Assembly (NCBI GenBank): GCA_964427055.1
Contig: CAYRSQ010000001.1
Coordinates: 1-64,000 of the forward strand
DNA from: CAYNTH01 sp964427055
Lineage (GTDB): Archaea > Aenigmatarchaeota > Aenigmatarchaeia > CG10238-14 > SCSR01
Direction: 5' to 3'
DNA: 64,000 nucleotides
A program made the translations under genes and the position numbers. Every line of letters starts with the position of its first letter. Position 1 is the first letter of the stretch. The notes under the pieces were generated by a model that searched no databases, was not told the DNA's origin, and saw only the letters and a program-made list of their open reading frames with translations. This document shows, one piece after another, positions 9,496 through 17,367 of the stretch.

Positions 9496-9569
9496 GGGGG
9501 CGTGGTCTAGTTTGGTAGGATTCCACCTTGGGGTGGTGGCGATCGCGAGTTCAAATCTCGCCGCTCCCA
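9496..9569 (+). tRNA. tRNA-Pro (GGG)
   Basis: A full cloverleaf can be drawn. The acceptor stem GGGGGCG pairs with CGCTCCC (one G-U), followed by discriminator A. The anticodon stem is CCACC/GGTGG with loop TTGGGGT, giving anticodon GGG. The T stem is GCGAG/CTCGC around TTCAAAT. There is no intron and no encoded CCA; an eight-T run follows directly. Confidence 0.95.
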
Positions 9570-9577
9570 TTTTTTTT
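9570..9577 (+). terminator. Oligo-T terminator of tRNA-Pro (GGG)
   Basis: Eight consecutive T residues begin right after the tRNA discriminator base. Poly-T tracts in the non-template strand are the usual archaeal RNA polymerase termination signal, and nothing else explains the run. Confidence 0.65.
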
Positions 9578-9617
9578 CAATAGTTAAATATTGTATATCT
9601 TAAATAGGTTGTATACT

Positions 9618-9692
9618 GGGGTCGTCGTCTAGTTTGGTCTAGGATCGGAGCTTTGGGAGCTTCTGGCCTGGGTTCAAATCCCAGCGACCCCA
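9618..9692 (+). tRNA. tRNA-Pro (TGG)
   Basis: The acceptor stem GGGGTCG pairs perfectly with CGACCCC and is followed by discriminator A. The anticodon stem is GGAGC/GCTTC with loop TTTGGGA, giving anticodon TGG. The T stem is CTGGG/CCCAG. It lies 48 bp after tRNA-Pro (GGG), so two proline isoacceptors are in tandem. No intron and no encoded CCA. Confidence 0.95.
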
Positions 9693-9725
9693 CTAAGATA
9701 TTTCTTCGGAAACTCCAATTTTATT

Positions 9726-10058
9726 ATGACAGAGAGGAGAACTAGGGGAAAGAAGCCCGAATATCAGATGAACATAGCAAAGGAAAGGATAGACATACTC
9801 CTCGGGCTTGCGGATAAAGAGTTGAAGGGTCATCCTGAAAGGACCAAGCGTTACGTCGAACTGGCGAGAAAGATAGGTACCAGATACAACATCCGTCTGG
9901 ACAAGGAACAGAAACGAACTTTTTGCAAATCATGTAACATCATACTGAAGCAGGGAGTAACGTCCAAACAAAGGATCGAAGACGGGAAAATAGTTATAAA
10001 ATGTCTGGAATGCAATAAAATCTATAGGTATCCGTTCAAAAAGAGGGAGGAAAAATGA
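9726..10058 (+). CDS. rnp4: RNase P protein component 4 (Rpp21/Rpr2)
   Basis: A 110-residue basic protein. The N-terminal helices ('ERIDILLGLA...RYVELARKI') are typical of Rpp21. The zinc ribbon C-x2-C ... C-x2-C is seen as FCKSC and CLECN. With Rpp29 it binds the specificity domain of RNase P RNA and helps 5' processing of tRNA precursors. It follows two tRNA genes, and Rpp30 and Pop5 are encoded 6 kb downstream. The stop codon overlaps the next start by 4 bp, indicating coupling. Confidence 0.93.
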   Translation: MTERRTRGKKPEYQMNIAKERIDILLGLADKELKGHPERTKRYVELARKIGTRYNIRLDKEQKRTFCKSCNIILKQGVTSKQRIEDGKIVIKCLECNKIYRYPFKKREEK

Positions 10059-10300
10059 ACAATTATGTCTATGTAGGTATTGCGACCATATTCATAGCGT
10101 GTTTTACCTTGTTCTATATATTCCACAGCATAGAACAGCTGGCGACTAATTGCAAAAACAACCCCGCGTTTTCACCTACATGCAGCAAGTTCAACGGATT
10201 CACAACATCCATGCTGATAATACTGCTGATAATCGGTGGGTTTGTGGTGACGATAACAGGCACCGCATACATAATGATGTCTTCCGCGAGGGAAGCTTAG
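10055..10300 (+). CDS. Small two-helix membrane protein
   Basis: An 81-residue protein with two hydrophobic helices (about residues 5-25 and 52-74) and a short loop holding two Cys residues (at CKNN and TCSKF) that could form a disulfide if the loop is extracytoplasmic. I do not recognise a family. ATGA overlap with rnp4 suggests translational coupling. A membrane protein is an odd passenger between RNase P and ribosomal genes. Confidence 0.75.
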   Translation: MNNYVYVGIATIFIACFTLFYIFHSIEQLATNCKNNPAFSPTCSKFNGFTTSMLIILLIIGGFVVTITGTAYIMMSSAREA

Positions 10301-10375
10301 ATTCTTAAATAACATAAATTAATAAAAGTTAAGAACATAAGGTATTGGTATAGTTATTGGAAAAACGGTGAACCG

Positions 10376-10798
10376 ATGGTAAACGTAAGAGACGTTGATG
10401 CTAGGAAGCTCATACCTGCTGTAAAGGAAGAGCTCAAGAAAGTCGATGAAATACAGCCTCCGGAATGGTCCAGATATGCGAAGAGCGGTTTCCACAACGA
10501 GAGACCACCCGAACAGATGGATTTTTGGTACATAAGGGCTGCAAGCGTACTCAGAAGGATATATTTGGACGGCCCGGTGGGAGTGGAAAGACTTAGGACT
10601 TTTTATGGCGGAAGGAAAAGGAGAGGAACCAAACCAGCAAGAGCGAAGAAAGCGTCCGGTTCCGTGATAAGGAAGGTGATACAGCAGCTCGAAAAGGCTG
10701 GCTTTGTTGAAATCGACAAGAAAACCGACGGAAGGAAGATAACCTCAAAGGGCCAGAAGTTCTTGGACAACGTATCTTACAAAGTATCCAAGGAATAA
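10376..10798 (+). CDS. rps19e: 30S ribosomal protein S19e
   Basis: A 140-residue protein of full family length. VNVRDVDARKLI, PPEQMDFWYIRAASVLRRIY and the FYGGRKRRGTKPA segment are diagnostic of S19e. It binds 18S/16S-type rRNA in the small-subunit head. GGTGA ends five bases before the ATG and serves as ribosome binding site. It leads a run of tightly spaced genes (PDCD5, L37Ae, RpoP, Pcc1, prefoldin beta). Confidence 0.95.
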   Translation: MVNVRDVDARKLIPAVKEELKKVDEIQPPEWSRYAKSGFHNERPPEQMDFWYIRAASVLRRIYLDGPVGVERLRTFYGGRKRRGTKPARAKKASGSVIRKVIQQLEKAGFVEIDKKTDGRKITSKGQKFLDNVSYKVSKE

Positions 10799-10804
10799 AA
10801 GAAG

Positions 10805-11086
10805 ATGGAATTTATGCCAGCCGGAGAAGATGGGTTATCGCCCGCCGAGATTGAAGAAATGGAAAGGATGAAAAAAATCATCCTAAACAAACTATTGACA
10901 AAAGAAGCGTTGGAGAGGCTCAATAGGGTGAGGATGGTAAAAACGGAATTGGCTTCCCAGATAGAGTTGTACCTGATACAACTATATCAGGCGGGCAAGT
11001 TGCGCTCTCAGCTCACTGACGACCAACTCAAAGATATACTGACGATGTTGAGTTCGGAAAAGAAATTTAATATACTAAAAAAATAG
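10805..11086 (+). CDS. PDCD5-family DNA/chaperone-binding protein
   Basis: A 93-residue helical protein of the archaeal PDCD5 (TFAR19-like) family. The run 'LNKLLTKEALERLNRV' and the C-terminal 'LTDDQLKDILTMLSS' region match the three-helix core. Human PDCD5 interacts with the chaperonin CCT, and archaeal members bind DNA in vitro; the physiological role is open. The neighbour S19e is the conserved partner gene in many archaea, whereas the following gene, L37Ae, is not the usual one. Confidence 0.9.
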   Translation: MEFMPAGEDGLSPAEIEEMERMKKIILNKLLTKEALERLNRVRMVKTELASQIELYLIQLYQAGKLRSQLTDDQLKDILTMLSSEKKFNILKK

Positions 11087-11106
11087 TGATATTGAAGGTG
11101 CGATAG

Positions 11107-11343
11107 ATGACAAAGAAGAGAAAAGTCGGATCGGCTGGTAGATACGGACCAAGGTACGGCAAAAGGCTAAAGAACCTTGTCAGTAACGTCGAGAAGATGA
11201 AAAACAAGCGTCATAAATGCCCAAAATGCAAGATGGATTACGTCGTCAGAGAAGCGGCCGGCATATGGAAATGCAAGAAATGCGGCGTGAAGTTTGCGGG
11301 ACTAGCTTACAGACCAAAACTGGCTAAGAGAGGATCCGAATAG
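11107..11343 (+). CDS. rpl37ae: 50S ribosomal protein L37Ae
   Basis: A 78-residue zinc-ribbon ribosomal protein. It opens TKKRKVGSAGRYGPRYG, then CPKC and CKKC fingers at about residues 37 and 56, and ends GLAYRP. AAGGTG six bases before the ATG is a clear ribosome binding site. In most euryarchaea this gene follows rrp42 in the exosome superoperon; here it follows PDCD5 and keeps its usual downstream partner rpoP. Confidence 0.95.
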   Translation: MTKKRKVGSAGRYGPRYGKRLKNLVSNVEKMKNKRHKCPKCKMDYVVREAAGIWKCKKCGVKFAGLAYRPKLAKRGSE

Positions 11344-11381
11344 ACATTTAATTTATAAATCAGCGATGAAATAGTGATTGT

Positions 11382-11510
11382 ATGTACAAGTGCGTTAAAT
11401 GCAAAAAGGTCATACCCACACTGGAAGGGACCATAAGATGTCCGTACTGCGGCGCAAGAGTGCTCGCTAAAATGAGACCTGAGATTACCAAAAGGGTACA
11501 GGCGCGATAA
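11382..11510 (+). CDS. rpoP: DNA-directed RNA polymerase subunit P (Rpb12 homologue)
   Basis: A 42-residue protein: MYKCVKC, then CPYCGARVL, ending in basic residues. The two C-x2-C pairs form the single zinc ribbon of archaeal RpoP/Rpb12, which bridges RpoB and RpoD-L in the polymerase assembly platform. Length is normal for this tiny subunit. It sits 38 bp after rpl37ae, its classical neighbour. Confidence 0.93.
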   Translation: MYKCVKCKKVIPTLEGTIRCPYCGARVLAKMRPEITKRVQAR

Positions 11511-11540
11511 TTTAAATTTCAAGGAATCCAATTTCTTAAC

Positions 11541-11777
11541 ATGCATGAACTGATACTTAGATTGAAGTGTGATAAACCGGATGCCGTGAAATCCAGTCTG
11601 GAGCCGGATATAAAGAATGGACCGGACTCCATTACAGAACTGTCGACTGGGGACGGATTCATAGAGATAAAAGTTAGGAACAAAAAACTGAGTCACCTCA
11701 AAGCTATTATAAATTCATATATCTCAATAGTTTCAATGATAAATGAGGTAGAGAGCAATGACAGAGAACACGAGTAA
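11541..11777 (+). CDS. pcc1: KEOPS complex subunit Pcc1
   Basis: A 78-residue protein with an alpha/beta pattern typical of Pcc1: an opening strand 'ELILRLKCDK', a middle GDGFIEIKV strand and a C-terminal helix 'INSYISIVSMINEV'. Pcc1 dimers hold the KEOPS complex together; the complex makes t6A37 in ANN-decoding tRNAs. No kae1/bud32 gene is nearby. The 3' end overlaps the prefoldin beta start by 20 bp, so the two are probably coupled. Confidence 0.85.
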   Translation: MHELILRLKCDKPDAVKSSLEPDIKNGPDSITELSTGDGFIEIKVRNKKLSHLKAIINSYISIVSMINEVESNDREHE

Positions 11778-12114
11778 AAAAAACGAAGACCGGGACCCGA
11801 ACGCGTTGATTGCACAATTCCAGATACTGCAACAACAACTGCAGAACGTAATGATACAGAAGGAAACCCTGAATATGAGCATAATGGAAATTGAAAGGGC
11901 TATCGAGGAGCTTGACAAGACCAAAGAAACCGACGCTTACAAGATAACGGGAACTGTCATGGTTAAGAAACCAGTCGAAAATTTGAAGAATGAACTTGAA
12001 GAATCCGAAGAAGCTCTCAAGATAAGGATGAATAGCGTTGAAAAGAGCGAGAAATTGCTGACTGACAAACTCAAGGAAATACAAAGTAAACTTCAGGAGA
12101 TACTTAAAAAATGA
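11758..12114 (+). CDS. pfdB: Prefoldin beta subunit
   Basis: A 118-residue coiled-coil protein. Two long helices flank the hairpin TDAYKITGTVMVKKP, which is the beta-hairpin region of prefoldin beta. The archaeal alpha2-beta4 jellyfish complex captures unfolded proteins and hands them to the thermosome. GAGGT before the ATG lies inside pcc1. The residues before the first helix are polar and variable, as is normal. Confidence 0.94.
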   Translation: MTENTSKKNEDRDPNALIAQFQILQQQLQNVMIQKETLNMSIMEIERAIEELDKTKETDAYKITGTVMVKKPVENLKNELEESEEALKIRMNSVEKSEKLLTDKLKEIQSKLQEILKK

Positions 12115-12127
12115 GGAAGGTGGGTTC

Positions 12128-12388
12128 ATGGCCAATAAAAAGGATTTGAAACCCATTTGCGAAATGTTGGGGGAGATACTGAACGACAGGACTGTTCCTA
12201 GGAATATACGGTCTGTCGCAGAAAGTTCCAAGGAGGTTTTGGAAAGCGATGGCTCCGAAGAACTTAAGATAAGCACAGCCATAAGCAACCTTGATGAAAT
12301 AATAAACGACCCGAACATGCCCATGTATACCAGGACACAGATATGGAACATCGTGAGCATGCTAGAACAGATAAGAAGCGATATCTAA
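12128..12388 (+). CDS. UPF0147 family protein
   Basis: An 86-residue helical protein. ILNDRTVPRNIRSVAE and NDPNMPMYTRTQIWN are conserved hallmarks of archaeal UPF0147. The function is unknown, but the gene is often beside prefoldin beta, as here (13 bp downstream, with AAGGTGG as ribosome binding site). It is probably the last gene of this core operon. Confidence 0.9.
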   Translation: MANKKDLKPICEMLGEILNDRTVPRNIRSVAESSKEVLESDGSEELKISTAISNLDEIINDPNMPMYTRTQIWNIVSMLEQIRSDI

Positions 12389-12438
12389 AATTTATTTAAG
12401 TTTATAACTCGACCTAATATACAATAGCAGCTGATGAT

Positions 12439-12783
12439 ATGAAACCTGATAAGGAGATTGAAAACGAGAAAGGATCGGAATCCGGTGCTGAAGAACAGTG
12501 GATTGAATTGGACACGTCCGCTTTCAAAGAAGACAGTAATATCAAAGTCAGAATTGATACCCTTAAGGATTTCGCCGATACCGACAGGATACAACATTTA
12601 GTAAGAGAGGGCACCATAATATTTTTGAAAATCAAGAAACTCCGGCATCAGGATCTCTCTGAATTGAAGAGGTCTGTAGACAGGCTGAAAAAAACTTGCA
12701 AAGCCATAGACGGTGACATAATAGGAGTGGACGAAGACTTCCTTCTGCTGGCTCCTAACACTGCAATCATCTTTAGAGGCTAA
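12439..12783 (+). CDS. sepF: SepF-like cell division protein
   Basis: A 114-residue protein whose residues about 35-114 match the SepF fold: 'KVRIDTLKDFADTDRIQHLV', IIFLKIKKL, a helix with LKRSVDRLKK, then IIGVDEDFLLLAP. Archaeal SepF is the membrane anchor for FtsZ. The N-terminal 30 residues are highly charged and do not form the usual amphipathic membrane-binding helix; an in-frame stop lies 24 bp upstream of the ATG, so no longer form is possible. No ftsZ is in the window. Its 3' end abuts the convergent glyS. Confidence 0.82.
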   Translation: MKPDKEIENEKGSESGAEEQWIELDTSAFKEDSNIKVRIDTLKDFADTDRIQHLVREGTIIFLKIKKLRHQDLSELKRSVDRLKKTCKAIDGDIIGVDEDFLLLAPNTAIIFRG

Positions 12784-14337
12784 TCAGTTAACTTTCTTAC
12801 CTAGTTTGCTGAATGCTAGCTTACCTTCAGACAATTCTTTTAGAACTCTCAGTAACTCCGTTCTATCTACCCTTATCTGGTCAGTTGTGTCCCTATTCCT
12901 GACGGTAACGGTGCCATCTTCCAATGTCTGATGATCTATGGTTATGCAATACGGCACTCCTATTTCGTCCATCCTGGCATACCTTTTTCCTATGCTTCCG
13001 GAATCGTCGTAAAAAATATCCAAGGTTTCATTCAACTCGTTGCATATCCCGATAGCTGCATCTGGTAAAGCGTCCTTCTTCATTAAAGGGAATACCGCAG
13101 CCGAATACGGGGCTATCTTTGGCGGGAAAGCAAACCAATCCCATCCTCTCTTTTTGTCTTCCCTGAAACAATGAATGAGAATTCCTGCAAATGTCCTTTC
13201 AAGGCCGAATGAAGGCTCCACTACATAAGGAACAACCTTCCTACCATCATCGGTGGTGACCGTGAGCTTTGTCTTGCTGTGTTCAGCATGTTTGTTCAAA
13301 TCATAATCTCCCCTGTATGCATTACCAACAGTCTCCTTCCATCCGAACTCGAACTCAATCTCCAAATCGAAGTTTCCCTTGCTGTAGTGAGGTGTCTCCT
13401 CGGGGAGCATGTGTCTGTGCCTGAGTGAATTAGACGAGATTCCGAGTCCTTGGTAGAAAAGCATCTCTTTCGACATGAAATATGCCAGGAACTTGTTCGG
13501 TATCATTTTTTTCTTAAGGGCATTTTCAACCGTTATCCTATTTATCTTGCCATCGCTTTTTTGTGATTCCTGACTGAGGAAATTCAATTTGACTTTTTTG
13601 ACACTATCGAATCCTGGACAGTCATCGAGATGCTCCGGATCCATGAACATTTCTATCTCGAATTGATTGAACTCCCTGACCCTTATTATAAAATGTCTCG
13701 GAGATATCTCATTCCTGAATGAATGCCCCATCTGAGCTATACCGAAAGGGAGTTTGGACCTGGACGACTTGAAGATTCTATTGAATGCAATGAATATATT
13801 CTGAGCGGTCTCCGGCCTCAGATAAGCATAATTTCCTCCTGTAGCCCCTATTTCGGTCTTCAACATAAGGTTGAAAACACGTACATCGCCAAGTTCACCT
13901 TTGCACGAAGGGCATCTTATCTTCTCTTTCTTTATGATATCGGTGAGTTCATCCGAACTCTTACCTTCCACGAATTTCCCTGTCGCCTCCTCTATGACAT
14001 GATCGGCTCTGTGAATGCTCTTACACTTTTTGCATTGGGCTATCGGATCGACAAATCCTGATGTATGACCACTTGCGTTGAGGACATCTTCTGGAAGAAC
14101 AGTGCTACCCGACACCTCAACTATATTGCTCCTGCAGGTTTCGCCGTTGGTTCCGGTCTCTACGAAAAATTCTCTCCAATAATCTTCTATCTTCCTCTTT
14201 ATCCTTGAGCCAACCGGACCATAGTCCCAGAAGCCAGACATCGAACCATATATCTCGGCTGTAGGGTAGATTATTCCCCTCCTCTTGCAGACTTCAACAA
14301 TCATGTCCATTTTTCCAGTCCCGTCTTTCTTTTCCAT
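12784..14337 (-). CDS. glyS: Glycyl-tRNA synthetase (class II, archaeal/eukaryotic type)
   Basis: A 517-residue class IIa enzyme that charges tRNA-Gly. It begins with RRGIIYPTAEIYG and FWDYGPVG, which mark the alpha2-type GlyRS. CKKC (102-105) and CPSC (142-145) form a zinc site, RPETAQ (174-179) lies in the active site, and EPSFGLERTF is motif 3. The C-terminal anticodon-binding domain is present. It is 27 bp downstream of the FEN1 gene on the same strand. Confidence 0.96.
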   Translation of the reverse strand: MEKKDGTGKMDMIVEVCKRRGIIYPTAEIYGSMSGFWDYGPVGSRIKRKIEDYWREFFVETGTNGETCRSNIVEVSGSTVLPEDVLNASGHTSGFVDPIAQCKKCKSIHRADHVIEEATGKFVEGKSSDELTDIIKKEKIRCPSCKGELGDVRVFNLMLKTEIGATGGNYAYLRPETAQNIFIAFNRIFKSSRSKLPFGIAQMGHSFRNEISPRHFIIRVREFNQFEIEMFMDPEHLDDCPGFDSVKKVKLNFLSQESQKSDGKINRITVENALKKKMIPNKFLAYFMSKEMLFYQGLGISSNSLRHRHMLPEETPHYSKGNFDLEIEFEFGWKETVGNAYRGDYDLNKHAEHSKTKLTVTTDDGRKVVPYVVEPSFGLERTFAGILIHCFREDKKRGWDWFAFPPKIAPYSAAVFPLMKKDALPDAAIGICNELNETLDIFYDDSGSIGKRYARMDEIGVPYCITIDHQTLEDGTVTVRNRDTTDQIRVDRTELLRVLKELSEGKLAFSKLGKKVN

Positions 14338-14364
14338 AAACTCACTTATGTTTTGGACAATTAA

Positions 14365-15393
14365 TTACTTTTTATCCAACCAGCCCGAAAGGCTCGACTG
14401 CCTGCCTGATGACATTGCGTTTTCCAGCCTTTCTAGAACCTTGTCCACTCTATTCCTAGAGAAATCGTGCTCTTCGACCATAAATTCTATCAATCTTTCC
14501 GCATCGGGACCCTTCCATTCCAGCCTGTAATCTTCCGTCACCGGTGGATTCTTTATGAAATCGAATATTTCCTCGGCCGAGTTCTCAGATTCCCATCCGA
14601 CATGTTCAATAATCCTGTCCAATGTGACGTGCTCCTTGACTAATTTCAATCCATTCTTTGGTCCTATCCCCTTCACGCCGCCAGAATAGTCAGTCCCTAT
14701 AAGCATCCCAAGTATTATAAATTGGTCCTGATTTATGCCCAAGTCGCCCAGCACTTTCTTCAGCTCTATAAGTTCAGGCCTTATCTGGATGTACTGGTTC
14801 TTGTTCGGTACTTTTTTCTTCCCGGTTATGGAAAGGTTTCTGATAAGAATCGGTGATCCACTAAGAAGAGAATCGTAATCCTGTGAACCGCTTGCCCACA
14901 CGTCATCCTTCTTGCACATGAAAGCACACTGCATCTCGCCCTCGCTAGGGGCCTGAACCCACGGAATTCCAAGGCAATCCAGAAGAGTTTTGGATCTCTC
15001 TATCATGTCGTCAGTCAGTTCAGAAGTTGCCTGGGCGTATTTTATCGCATCTTCTCCTTTCTCGACTGCTTCTTTCCATTTTTCCTTCGCTTCCTGCTTC
15101 CTCTCCTTTCTGGCTGATATTGTCATCTGCTTCATTTCAGGAGGCTTGCCATCAAAAACATATACTGGTTTAATTCCGGATTCGACAAGACTTGAAGTCC
15201 TGTACAAAAGGCCTGACAAGTGTGACGTGACCCTTCCATTACTATCTCTCAAGGGCTCACCTGTCATCCTGTCTCGTATGATACTGAGGAATTGGTAAAT
15301 GACATTGAATGCATCAAGCGCGATTTTCCTTCCAGACAGTTCCAAAAGTTCAATCTCCCTCGACTCGATGAGACTCGAAATGTCCACTCCCAT
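14365..15393 (-). CDS. fen: Flap endonuclease 1
   Basis: A 342-residue structure-specific nuclease that removes 5' flaps of Okazaki fragments. MGVDISSLI and the acidic residues D27 (IALDAFN), VFDGKPP, EGEMQC, GSQDYDSLL and GTDYSGGVKGIGPK give the metal cluster and the helix-hairpin-helix DNA site. The extreme C-terminus holds a PCNA-interacting peptide, QSSLSGWL (332-339). So a PIP box is kept here although RFC-L has lost its own. The likely operon is fen-glyS. Confidence 0.96.
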   Translation of the reverse strand: MGVDISSLIESREIELLELSGRKIALDAFNVIYQFLSIIRDRMTGEPLRDSNGRVTSHLSGLLYRTSSLVESGIKPVYVFDGKPPEMKQMTISARKERKQEAKEKWKEAVEKGEDAIKYAQATSELTDDMIERSKTLLDCLGIPWVQAPSEGEMQCAFMCKKDDVWASGSQDYDSLLSGSPILIRNLSITGKKKVPNKNQYIQIRPELIELKKVLGDLGINQDQFIILGMLIGTDYSGGVKGIGPKNGLKLVKEHVTLDRIIEHVGWESENSAEEIFDFIKNPPVTEDYRLEWKGPDAERLIEFMVEEHDFSRNRVDKVLERLENAMSSGRQSSLSGWLDKK

Positions 15394-15464
15394 GCAATCA
15401 CTGTATAATTAAAATTAACAGAATCTGATAAAAAACTGCTCTCTTGATGACAATTTGTCGCAGT

Positions 15465-15677
15465 CTATTTCTTGGATTTGTTCATCTCTTTTTTGACCTT
15501 GATGTCATCAAGCTCTATCCATATTATGAAAACACCGATCAGAGCCACGAAAGCGGGAACAGTACCGTTCAACACGACAAGAAGGTTGCCCCATGCCCCG
15601 TATTGGTTGGTGTAAACATAATATATGCTTGATATCAGCAATATCACTCCTACTAGGATTTTTATTGCAGCATTCAT
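15465..15677 (-). CDS. Small two-helix membrane protein
   Basis: A 70-residue protein with hydrophobic helices at about 5-22 and 38-55 and a basic C-terminal tail rich in Lys. Topology suggests a helical hairpin with the tail in the cytoplasm. No family recognised. The ATG is divergent from the L15e operon, and the interval holds promoter elements for both. Confidence 0.7.
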   Translation of the reverse strand: MNAAIKILVGVILLISSIYYVYTNQYGAWGNLLVVLNGTVPAFVALIGVFIIWIELDDIKVKKEMNKSKK

Positions 15678-15713
15678 TTTTCAAACACCTTTAAAGAATT
15701 TTAAGGTAGATAC

Positions 15714-15721
15714 ATATAAAT
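15714..15721 (+). promoter_or_regulatory. TATA box of the L15e/exosome superoperon
   Basis: ATATAAAT is the best archaeal TATA match in the gap and lies 45 bp before the L15e ATG, which predicts a start of transcription about 20 bases before the gene. A GAGG sits just ahead of the ATG. Assigned by position and composition only. Confidence 0.5.
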
Positions 15722-15765
15722 CTTTAATACGCAGAAATGTTTAAGATAACCCAGGGCTGAGGAAA

Positions 15766-16254
15766 ATGGTAGGAAAGAAAAAGAAAGATCCTTCTTTGAA
15801 AGAGAAACTCATAAAGTGGAGAAAAGAACATACTGTGGAAAAGATAGACGAACCTACAAACCCGAAAAGAGCAAAGTCTCTTGGATACAAAGCCAAAAAA
15901 GGAGTCATCATTGCGAGAGGCAAAATAAAGAAAGGGGGCAGAAGAAGGAGGAAATATGGAAGAGGCGGGAGAAAGCCAAAAAAAGCAGGTTTGGTGAAGT
16001 TCACTCCGGGAAAAGGGACGAAATGGATAGCTGAAGAGAGAGTCGCCAAAAAATTCCCGAATATGGAAGTGCTTAATTCTTATTATGTTGGGGAAGATGG
16101 AAAACACAAATGGTACGAAGTGATACTGGTCGACCCGAAGAACCCTGCAATCAAAAAGGACAAAAACTTGAACTGGGTGTGCAAACCGTGCCACAAGCGA
16201 CGTGTCCTCAGAGGACTCACGAGCGCAGGAAAAAAATCTAGAGGATTAAAATAA
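15766..16254 (+). CDS. rpl15e: 50S ribosomal protein L15e
   Basis: A 162-residue, very basic protein. RAKSLGYKAKKGVIIARGKIKKGGRRR and KWYEVILVDPKNP (both shown here only in part) are diagnostic of L15e; the C-terminal CKPCHKRRVLRGLTSAG is present. It is shorter than the usual about 190 residues, mainly at the N-terminus. It opens the exosome-proteasome superoperon, a position it holds in many archaea. Confidence 0.93.
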   Translation: MVGKKKKDPSLKEKLIKWRKEHTVEKIDEPTNPKRAKSLGYKAKKGVIIARGKIKKGGRRRRKYGRGGRKPKKAGLVKFTPGKGTKWIAEERVAKKFPNMEVLNSYYVGEDGKHKWYEVILVDPKNPAIKKDKNLNWVCKPCHKRRVLRGLTSAGKKSRGLK

Positions 16255-16275
16255 TCCACAAACCCAAGTTTTATT

Positions 16276-16989
16276 ATGAAATTCTATGACATGCATCTAC
16301 ATTCGGCTTTCTCAGAAGGCGAGAGCTCGATAGAACAGATAGCTTTGCGAGCCAAAGAACTTGGATATAGCGGCATATGTTTTTCCGAATATTTCGAGAA
16401 CAAGAGCCAGATAGACAAACTCAAACACGACATCTCTAAGGTGAAAGAGAAAGTCGGCATTGATATTTTTCTTGGATTTGAAGCCAGAACCACTCAAGAA
16501 CTGAAGAAACTGGTCACCATCAGAAAGATGTATGACATACTTCTAGCTAGAGGAGGAGACCTAAAAATGAATAGGGATGCGGTTGAGACGAAGGAAGTGG
16601 ACATATTGACTCATCCGGAACATAAAAGATATGACAGCGGTATTAACCATGTTATGGCAAAACTTGCGAAGAAAAATGACGTTGCTGTAGAGATAAACTT
16701 CAGGGAAATACTGACATCCAACAAGAAGACCAGAAGTATGATACTATCCAACATGATGGAGAACGTACGACTCGCGAAGAAATATTCTGTACCTGTCGTG
16801 ATATGCAGCGGCTCCATAAGTCACTGGGAACTTCGCGATCCTTTGTCGATGGTATCCATGTTAAACACTTTTGGAATGAAACTGAAAGATAGCAAAGCAT
16901 CGATTTCGAAAGTGCCTGAGAGCATTATAAATGAAACTAAAAAAAGGAAAGATGTAAAATGGATAATGCCCGGTGTAAGGAAAAGGTGA
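16276..16989 (+). CDS. rnp3: RNase P protein component 3 (Rpp30)
   Basis: A 237-residue TIM-barrel protein of the PHP-like Rpp30 family. DMHLHSAFSEG at the N-terminus, GFEART in the middle and LTHPEHKRYDSGINH followed by EINFREIL match archaeal Rpp30. With Pop5 it activates the catalytic domain of RNase P RNA. The downstream rnp2 gene encodes that partner, and spacing is only 5 bp. Confidence 0.93.
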   Translation: MKFYDMHLHSAFSEGESSIEQIALRAKELGYSGICFSEYFENKSQIDKLKHDISKVKEKVGIDIFLGFEARTTQELKKLVTIRKMYDILLARGGDLKMNRDAVETKEVDILTHPEHKRYDSGINHVMAKLAKKNDVAVEINFREILTSNKKTRSMILSNMMENVRLAKKYSVPVVICSGSISHWELRDPLSMVSMLNTFGMKLKDSKASISKVPESIINETKKRKDVKWIMPGVRKR

Positions 16990-16994
16990 CATGA

Positions 16995-17342
16995 TTGACT
17001 ACAAGTAAAATGAAAATATTGCCTCCGACCGAAAGGAAAAAACATAGATATGTCAAATTCAAGGTCATATCGGAATTCCCGATAACTTATTCAGACTTGG
17101 ACTCCGCGATATGGAACACATTGCTCGATTTCTACGGCGAATTTGGCGTGGCCTCCATGGATTTGTGGCTGATGAAAAACTTATATGATAGTAAAAATCA
17201 AATAGGTATATTGAGATGTGAACACGACGATGTTCAATCCGTTATTGGATGCATAGGCTTGATAACGAGATTCGGAGATTCGAGGACCTCGATAAAAATA
17301 TTAAAAGTATCAGGCACAATTAAAGGATTAGAAAAAGAGTAA
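16995..17342 (+). CDS. rnp2: RNase P protein component 2 (Pop5)
   Basis: A 115-residue RRM-like protein. LPPTERKKHRYVKFKV opens the first strand, and FGEFGVA-like, GILRCEHDD and a SGTIKGLEK tail follow the Pop5 pattern. It pairs with Rpp30 as an RNase P subcomplex. The start is probably the TTG, placed six bases behind AGGTGA; the alternative ATG is five codons further in and lacks a ribosome binding site. Confidence 0.9.
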   Translation: MTTSKMKILPPTERKKHRYVKFKVISEFPITYSDLDSAIWNTLLDFYGEFGVASMDLWLMKNLYDSKNQIGILRCEHDDVQSVIGCIGLITRFGDSRTSIKILKVSGTIKGLEKE

Positions 17343-17367
17343 GTTCTCTTGAAATGAGGTGGAAAAT

